Shown here one piece after another: positions 59,427 through 64,000 of a stretch of DNA of 64,000 nucleotides. Below the pieces are notes generated by a model, which made no database searches, was not told where the DNA came from, and saw nothing but the letters and a program-made list of their open reading frames with translations. How positions within the stretch are numbered: position 1 is the stretch's first letter; each line of letters starts with the position of its first letter. The position numbers and the translations under genes were made by a program. Source of the stretch: Marivirga atlantica (GTDB taxonomy: Bacteria; Bacteroidota; Bacteroidia; Cytophagales; Cyclobacteriaceae). The stretch lies in the NCBI RefSeq assembly GCF_016734805.1, contig NZ_JAERQG010000001.1, positions 1,116,001-1,180,000 of the forward strand, read 5' to 3'.

Positions 59427-59446
59427 AAATATTTTAATATCTTTTG

Positions 59447-59477
59447 TAAAGGAATACTGAATAAGTGTTCCTTTTTT
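59447..59477 (+). terminator. Intrinsic terminator after the Nfu gene
   Basis: AAGGAATAC (59448-59456) pairs with GTGTTCCTT (59465-59473), one G-U pair, 8-base loop, followed by T residues to 59477. Confidence 0.75.
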
Positions 59478-59500
59478 ATTTTCCGTATAAAATTTGATCC

Positions 59501-59923
59501 ATGCCGCAAATCAGACCATTCCACCTCGCTTTTCCAGTGTATGATTTAGATAAAACCAGAAAATTTTATGAAGATATTCTAGATTGTAAAATAGGTAGAA
59601 CCTCTGATAAATGGATTGACTTCGACTTTTTTGGTCATCAGGTAACGGCTCATTTAACAAAAGATAAAATTCAAGAACCACCAGCCAATGAGGTAGATGG
59701 TAAGGCAGTGCCTATTAAGCATTCAGGAGTTATTCTCGAATGGCAACAGTGGCATAAATTTGCCGATAAACTTAGAAGTAATTCTATTGAATTTATTATC
59801 AAACCACATATCAGATTCGAAGGACAGGCAGGTGAACAGGCTACAATGTTTTTCCTTGATCCCAGTGGAAACGCACTAGAGTTTAAAGCGTTTAAAGATG
59901 ATAGCCATATCTTCAGAAAGTAA
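59501..59923 (+). CDS. VOC family (glyoxalase-like) protein
   Basis: 140 aa vicinal oxygen chelate fold. It begins with RPFHLAFPVYDLDKTRKFYE, where His likely binds metal, and ends with FLDPSGNALEFKAFKD, with the C-terminal Glu metal ligand. Substrate unknown; glyoxalase, dioxygenase and resistance proteins share this fold. A promoter-like TAAAATTTG (59488-59496) with one extra base lies just upstream. Confidence 0.9.
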   Translation: MPQIRPFHLAFPVYDLDKTRKFYEDILDCKIGRTSDKWIDFDFFGHQVTAHLTKDKIQEPPANEVDGKAVPIKHSGVILEWQQWHKFADKLRSNSIEFIIKPHIRFEGQAGEQATMFFLDPSGNALEFKAFKDDSHIFRK

Positions 59924-59969
59924 CATTCAGCGATTACTGAGGTTCTAGTAGAAGTAAGTTTAATTCAAA

Positions 59970-60629
59970 ATGGATTTCAAGGAATTACAAAGATTGGTGC
60001 GACAGGGCGAGGGAGATACCCTTGAGTTCAAGCGAAAGGTAGCTCATCCTGAAAAGATAATTAGGGAAGCCGTAGCATTTGCCAACACAAAAGGTGGCGA
60101 TCTGCTCATTGGTGTAGATGATAATGGTAGTATACCTGGGGTTAAGTATGCTGACGAAGAAATTTTCGTCCTCAATAAGGCGCTATTCACACTCTGTAAG
60201 CCCAAACTCAAATTCTCTTATGATATTATTCCGCTGGATGAAGATGATAATAAAGCCGTAGTACATTATACCATTGAAGAAAGTAGGAAGAAGTTACATT
60301 ATGCCCTACCAGATAGAGAAGCTGAAAAAGGTATAGCTTATGTACGCTCAGCTGATAAGAGCATAAAAGCAAGTAGAGAGGTTCGAAGAATTATCAAACT
60401 ATCACAGCGGAAGAGTAACAGAGCTTTTAGTATAGAAGATAAAGAGAAAATGCTTTTGGAATATCTCGATCAACACAAGCATATTACTTTGTCAGAATTT
60501 CAGCAGCTTTCCAAACTTAATAGATTCAAGGCATCTCAAATACTGATTACACTTACCCTTTCAGGAATCATTGAAGTTCAACCTTCAGATAAAGAGGATA
60601 TTTATAGCCTGTCTTCATCTTCTTACTAG
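59970..60629 (+). CDS. AlbA_2 (Schlafen-type) domain protein
   Basis: 219 aa. The AlbA_2 domain is clear: EGDTLEFKRKV, IREAVAFANTKGGDLLIGVD, DNGSIPGV and RSADKSIKAS. The C-terminal part (about residues 155-215, ITLSEFQQLSKLNRFKASQI) looks like a winged helix. Such proteins bind nucleic acid and/or act as regulators. It is not in a defence context here. Confidence 0.88.
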   Translation: MDFKELQRLVRQGEGDTLEFKRKVAHPEKIIREAVAFANTKGGDLLIGVDDNGSIPGVKYADEEIFVLNKALFTLCKPKLKFSYDIIPLDEDDNKAVVHYTIEESRKKLHYALPDREAEKGIAYVRSADKSIKASREVRRIIKLSQRKSNRAFSIEDKEKMLLEYLDQHKHITLSEFQQLSKLNRFKASQILITLTLSGIIEVQPSDKEDIYSLSSSSY

Positions 60630-60660
60630 TTTAAGAATTGATTCAAAAGTTTGTCCAATA

Positions 60661-60722
60661 ATGAACCCTTTTTGAAAATTTTGTTCATTTTTTAAAATTA
60701 TTATGTTCGTTTATGAACATAA
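60661..60722. repeat. Cluster of ATGAAC/GTTCAT half-sites with an 8-bp hairpin
   Basis: ATGAAC at 60661-60666, GTTCAT at 60683-60688, and the perfect inverted repeat TTATGTTC (60701-60708) / GAACATAA (60715-60722) with a 6-base loop. They lie in the 201-base gap between the AlbA_2 gene and the TM2 gene. Spacing suggests a regulator-binding region. Confidence 0.5.
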
Positions 60723-60830
60723 TTCAGTAGTTTACACCTTCCAAATAAGTTTAAAGGCTGTTTTAACGCTTTGGCACAGATATCGCCTTCAAATAGTCAA
60801 ATATTAATTATTCACTAAAAACTATAAAAA

Positions 60831-61169
60831 ATGGAAGCAAGTAAAGTAGATATGTTCATCATGAATAACGGTAAGTATTTTGAATCATACCAATTACCGC
60901 AAATCAGAGAGAAATTGATGAACATGCCTGACGATAAATGGTCGAGCCTTCAATTTCTGCAATTTAAAGACCCAACAATGATCTTAATTATTTCAATAGT
61001 TATTGGCTCATTAGGCATTGATAGGTTTATGATAGGCGATACTACATTAGGGATTATTAAGTTAATAACTTGTGGTGGATTGGGTATCTGGACGATTGTA
61101 GACTGGTTCCTAATAATGGGTGCTACAAAGGAAAAGAATACTGAGAATCTAGCTAGAGTGCTAGTGTAA
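60831..61169 (+). CDS. TM2 domain protein
   Basis: 112 aa. A soluble N-terminal helical part (residues 1-45) precedes a TM2 domain with two helices: SIVIGSLGIDRFMIGDTTLG and KLITCGGLGIWTIVDWFLI. The DRF motif and GGLGIW are typical. First gene of the TM2-DUF2752-DUF4870-M48 cluster; 8 bases before the next. Confidence 0.9.
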   Translation: MEASKVDMFIMNNGKYFESYQLPQIREKLMNMPDDKWSSLQFLQFKDPTMILIISIVIGSLGIDRFMIGDTTLGIIKLITCGGLGIWTIVDWFLIMGATKEKNTENLARVLV

Positions 61170-61177
61170 CATATTAA

Positions 61178-61585
61178 ATGAAACAGAAGCGCTTTTATAT
61201 TATAATTCTTAGCTTATTAGTGGTTGGAGTTGCCTGGTTTAGTTATAATCTAATGGATGCCAATCAAGTGAAAGGTCCCACCATCTGTTTGTTTAAGAAT
61301 GTAAGTAGTCTTCCTTGTCCGGCATGCGGTTCTACAAGAAGCGCTATGCTGATTACTCAGGGCGAACTGAAAAAAGCTGCACTTCAAAACCCATTAGGGT
61401 TTTTATTAGTGTTAGGGTTATTCAGTTTACCCATCTGGTTGCTGCATGATTTGATTACTAGAAGAGCTTCTCTGTTTCAATTTTCACAAAGTATTAATGA
61501 AGTACTTAAGAAACCTCAATATTCATATCCATTAATAATATTGATATTGATCAACTGGTGCTGGAATATTTTTAAAGGCTTATGA
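61178..61585 (+). CDS. DUF2752 family membrane protein
   Basis: 135 aa, three membrane helices. The hallmark PCPACGSTRSAM (about residues 46-57) with two cysteines is present; the two Cys face the first loop and may bind a metal or form a disulfide. Commonly next to TM2 genes in Bacteroidota. It overlaps the next gene by 4 bases. Confidence 0.88.
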   Translation: MKQKRFYIIILSLLVVGVAWFSYNLMDANQVKGPTICLFKNVSSLPCPACGSTRSAMLITQGELKKAALQNPLGFLLVLGLFSLPIWLLHDLITRRASLFQFSQSINEVLKKPQYSYPLIILILINWCWNIFKGL

Positions 61586-62013
61586 TTACGACAACTACAT
61601 TTCGTTACGACATTCATGATAGCGAAGCAGAAAGAGCTTCTAACAGCTATCTGATGTCATTGATAGCAATTGTTGCAGGCTTGCCAATACCTATAATTAA
61701 TCTATTGGCCACGCTTATTTTTTATTTAGCAAACAGAAAATCAACAGAGTTTGTCAGGTGGCATTGTACTCAGGCATTATATTCACAGCTGTCATTGTTT
61801 ATTGTGAATTCAATTGGATTCTGGTGGACAATATCAATCATAACTGACGGTATACAGCTTTCTAATTATTACATAGCCTACATCATTATGATATTCCTTT
61901 TCAACTTTACTGAATTGCTGGCTACTATGTATACAGCCAGTAAAATCAGAAAACATAAACATATTAAGTGGTGGTTTTACTCTGATATAACTGATTTATC
62001 AATAAAAGGCTAA
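61582..62013 (+). CDS. DUF4870-like membrane protein
   Basis: 143 aa with three or four membrane helices. The region SLIAIVAGLPIPIINLLATL and the pattern FVRWHCTQALYSQLS match the DUF4870/DUF4149-like Tic20-type group. Overlaps DUF2752 by 4 bases (ATGA) and lies 2 bases before the M48 gene. Confidence 0.75.
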   Translation: MITTTTFRYDIHDSEAERASNSYLMSLIAIVAGLPIPIINLLATLIFYLANRKSTEFVRWHCTQALYSQLSLFIVNSIGFWWTISIITDGIQLSNYYIAYIIMIFLFNFTELLATMYTASKIRKHKHIKWWFYSDITDLSIKG

Positions 62014-62015
62014 TT

Positions 62016-62828
62016 ATGAAAGTATTAGGGAAAGGATTGTTATTGGTTTTAATCTTTGTGGGTGGATGGCTCTTATTAAGTCAAATCAACTTTAGAGAAT
62101 GGTGGGGCATCGATAAAGCAAGTGAAAAGTCAGAGGAGCGTATCAGCGAGTTTATTAAGGAAAATCTGGAGCGCACCGAAGATATTATTAAAGATAAGAA
62201 GGTAACCCAAAAGCTGGATAGCCTGCTGGAGAGAATAACCGATAGGAATAATCTCAACAGAAACGAGATCAAGCTAATTATTCTCAACAAGCCGGAAGTT
62301 AATGCTTTTGCTTTGCCAACAGATTATTTAGTAGTAAACAGTGGTTTGATTCAAGCGTGTGAATCTCCTGAGGCTTTGAGTGGTGTGTTGGCGCATGAAT
62401 TAGGACATATTCAGCTGAATCACGTAAGAAAGAAGCTAATAAAGGAATTAGGTTTGGCAGTATTAATTTCTTCAACCTCTGGCGGAGGTGGAGAAGTTGT
62501 AAGACAAGTGACTCAAACACTTTCCTCTACGGCCTATGACCGTTCTTTGGAGGAAGAAGCAGATGAAAAAGCTGTCTCATATCTCCTCGAAGCCAATATT
62601 GATCCGGAACCGCTGGCAGAGTTCTTTTATCTATTATCGATGAAAGAACCTGATTTTATGTCTGATTTGGCTTGGTTGAGCACTCACCCGACCAGTGAAG
62701 ATAGGGCTAAAGAAATAATGGGATTAATCAGCTCCGCTGATAAAGCTAGCTTTACAGAAGCTTTAAGTGAAAGCAGTTGGAAAGAATTGCAACAGTTGCT
62801 TTCCGATAAGGAAACTGACAACTATTGA
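62016..62828 (+). CDS. M48 family zinc metallopeptidase
   Basis: 270 aa. One N-terminal membrane helix anchors it (residues 7-22); the domain then faces the periplasm or the cytoplasm. Zinc-binding HELGH at His127-His131 (VLAHELGHIQLNH), third ligand in LEEEADEKAVSYL, and STHPTSEDRAKEI near the end. Resembles BepA/YcaL-type quality-control peptidases. End of the four-gene membrane cluster; overlaps the convergent gene by 7 bases. Confidence 0.92.
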   Translation: MKVLGKGLLLVLIFVGGWLLLSQINFREWWGIDKASEKSEERISEFIKENLERTEDIIKDKKVTQKLDSLLERITDRNNLNRNEIKLIILNKPEVNAFALPTDYLVVNSGLIQACESPEALSGVLAHELGHIQLNHVRKKLIKELGLAVLISSTSGGGGEVVRQVTQTLSSTAYDRSLEEEADEKAVSYLLEANIDPEPLAEFFYLLSMKEPDFMSDLAWLSTHPTSEDRAKEIMGLISSADKASFTEALSESSWKELQQLLSDKETDNY

Positions 62829-63565
62829 AATTGTAAATAGATCGAGACCGCATTAGTAGTTAACTGCTGTACAGGTCTGCTGTAAGAGTTTTCAGTACTA
62901 AAAAGTGCGTTGGTAACTCCTCTAGAAAATCTGATTTCAGGTGAAAATTTGAAGAATTCGTAATAGATATCGAAACCTAATCCAAATTCTAACGCCAGGT
63001 TGAAGGTATTTAATAAAAGAATATCTTCATTTACCTCATCAGGTCTTTTTCCACTCACTTCATACGATGGCTTTACACCCCCAATAATATAGGCTCGAAA
63101 ATTACCTCTTCGCTGAGATTTATACTTCATCATAAGCGGTAATTCGGCATAGAAAGCCTCTTTTTTGCCCTGTACTAAAATAGTTTGGGCATTATCATAA
63201 ATATTGTAGTTCAGTGTGTATTGATAAAGTCCAACACCGGGTAAAACTCTAAAGTCCAGGTATTGAGCAGCTCTTAAGTTGAGTATAAACCCTACTGTAA
63301 AACCAGGAGAACTTTGTGGTACAATAGAATGTAAAGAATCGAATTCATTACTAAGATAAACATCATCATACTTTAGCTTCATACTGGCTGAGTGTCCACC
63401 AAGATAGAAACCATAATGTATTAACTCACTATCGTAATTTGGTAAATTCTCTTTCTCATATCTTCTTTGAGAAAGCGCCTGAAAAGGTAGGGTAAATAGT
63501 AAGCCTAAAAGGATTACTTTATACCCGTGTATATTGAGCTGATGCCTAAGGTTAATGGTTTGCAT
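62822..63565 (-). CDS. PorT-like outer-membrane/periplasmic protein (type IX secretion family)
   Basis: 247 aa. Signal-like segment [20 protein letters not shown], then a beta-rich body with [41 protein letters not shown] and [20 protein letters not shown], ending [13 protein letters not shown]. It resembles PorT/SprT, which is needed for T9SS secretion and gliding; PorT next to ubiE is a known Bacteroidota arrangement. Its ATG lies 52 bases inside ubiE, so translation is coupled. Confidence 0.8.
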   Translation of the reverse strand: MQTINLRHQLNIHGYKVILLGLLFTLPFQALSQRRYEKENLPNYDSELIHYGFYLGGHSASMKLKYDDVYLSNEFDSLHSIVPQSSPGFTVGFILNLRAAQYLDFRVLPGVGLYQYTLNYNIYDNAQTILVQGKKEAFYAELPLMMKYKSQRRGNFRAYIIGGVKPSYEVSGKRPDEVNEDILLLNTFNLALEFGLGFDIYYEFFKFSPEIRFSRGVTNALFSTENSYSRPVQQLTTNAVSIYLQFQ

Positions 63566-64000
63566 TGCGTTTTATTAAAGCCAACCCTATCCAAAATATC
63601 AGTGAACATTTTGCCATCGGGGAATGACTTTACTGATTCAGGAAGATAGGTATAAGCAGCTTTATCTTTTGAAATAAGTTTACCTACAGTTGGTAAGATA
63701 TTTTTAAAATAGAAATTATACAATTGTTTGAAAGGAAAGCTTTTCGGTTTAGAAAATTCTAAAACTACTACTTTGCCTCCGGGTCTTAACACTCTGAACA
63801 TTTCAGTTAGCCCCTTTTCCAAATTTTCAAAATTTCTTACTCCAAAGGCAACGATGATAGCATCGAACATATTGTCATCAAAAGGTAGGTTCTCTGAATC
63901 CCCTGATTTTAATGTGATTCTATCATCAAGCTTTCTTTTCTTAAGTTTTTCTCTACCTACAGATAGCATTCCTTCAGATATGTCAACTCCTACTACCTGC
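63514..64000 (-). CDS. ubiE: UbiE/MenG menaquinone methyltransferase, C-terminal part
   Basis: 161 codons in the window; the 5' end is beyond base 64000. It opens [19 protein letters not shown] (SAM motif end), with [21 protein letters not shown] and [14 protein letters not shown] and ends [10 protein letters not shown]. It methylates demethylmenaquinone to menaquinone. The ATG at 63969 is internal. Overlaps the porT-like gene by 52 bases. Confidence 0.95.
   Translation of the reverse strand, partial: QVVGVDISEGMLSVGREKLKKRKLDDRITLKSGDSENLPFDDNMFDAIIVAFGVRNFENLEKGLTEMFRVLRPGGKVVVLEFSKPKSFPFKQLYNFYFKNILPTVGKLISKDKAAYTYLPESVKSFPDGKMFTDILDRVGFNKTQCKPLTLGISSIYTGIK

Noticed and set aside
59970-62828. 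AlbA_2 gene plus membrane cluster as an antiphage defence system
   Set aside because: AlbA_2 proteins occur in many roles; there is no nuclease, NTPase or toxin module, no mobile element and no composition shift. Only the regulatory idea is kept.

Overview
The window is an AT-rich chromosomal segment of a Bacteroidota bacterium, most likely a free-living, probably marine member of the Cytophagales. This placement is inferred from four things: the gene order rpsL-rpsG-fusA-rpsJ-rplC...rpoA-rplQ-carA-eno; the Bacteroidota-type promoter TTTG-N19-TAnnTTTG in front of several genes; the near absence of Shine-Dalgarno sequences; and lineage-typical families (DUF3467, DUF4494, DUF2851, PorT). No rRNA, tRNA, CRISPR array, insertion sequence, prophage or replication origin was seen.

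Layout. Positions 1-125 hold the end of a DUF3467 protein. Positions 265-17306 are a ribosomal-protein supercluster: the str genes (rpsL, rpsG, fusA) plus rpsJ, then the S10, spc and alpha genes with secY, infA, rpmJ and rpoA. A terminator and a new promoter lie between rpsJ and rplC, and another promoter candidate lies before rpsH. After a strong terminator come carA and eno, an FtsB/DivIC-like protein and a small outer-membrane protein.

From about 20.8 to 38.1 kb the genes are mostly housekeeping or lineage-specific: an Ldh_2-family dehydrogenase, a Ppx/GppA phosphatase, a biotin-dependent carboxyltransferase, a thioredoxin-like ferredoxin, an MFS carrier overlapping an aminotransferase, DUF2851, a multispan membrane protein, a NeuD-like acyltransferase, the tRNA hydroxylase TrhO, a nucleoside phosphorylase, a large beta-propeller histidine kinase, a membrane protein and a THUMP rRNA methyltransferase.

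From 38.2 to 54.7 kb lie a DUF4494 protein made of two repeats, a minus-strand block (YkgJ-type protein, cyclophilin lipoprotein, a propeller-amidohydrolase fusion, a small membrane protein, an M28 peptidase), VF530-like and NYN-LOTUS proteins, aspS, a minus-strand ApbE/methyltransferase/ZIP cluster, ruvB and queG. From 54.8 to 64 kb lie batD, aroC, an SDF symporter, an Nfu-type Fe-S carrier, a VOC protein, an AlbA_2 protein, a compact TM2-DUF2752-DUF4870-M48 membrane cluster, and a porT-like gene overlapping the 3' end of ubiE, which runs off the window.

Nothing here is clearly a new defence system or a mobile element. The best leads are regulatory: three ribosomal promoters share the same start-site sequence, several genes have promoter elements that force a shorter N-terminus and imply very short leaders, four convergent gene pairs overlap tail to tail, and a cluster of ATGAAC half-sites sits upstream of the small membrane/peptidase operon.
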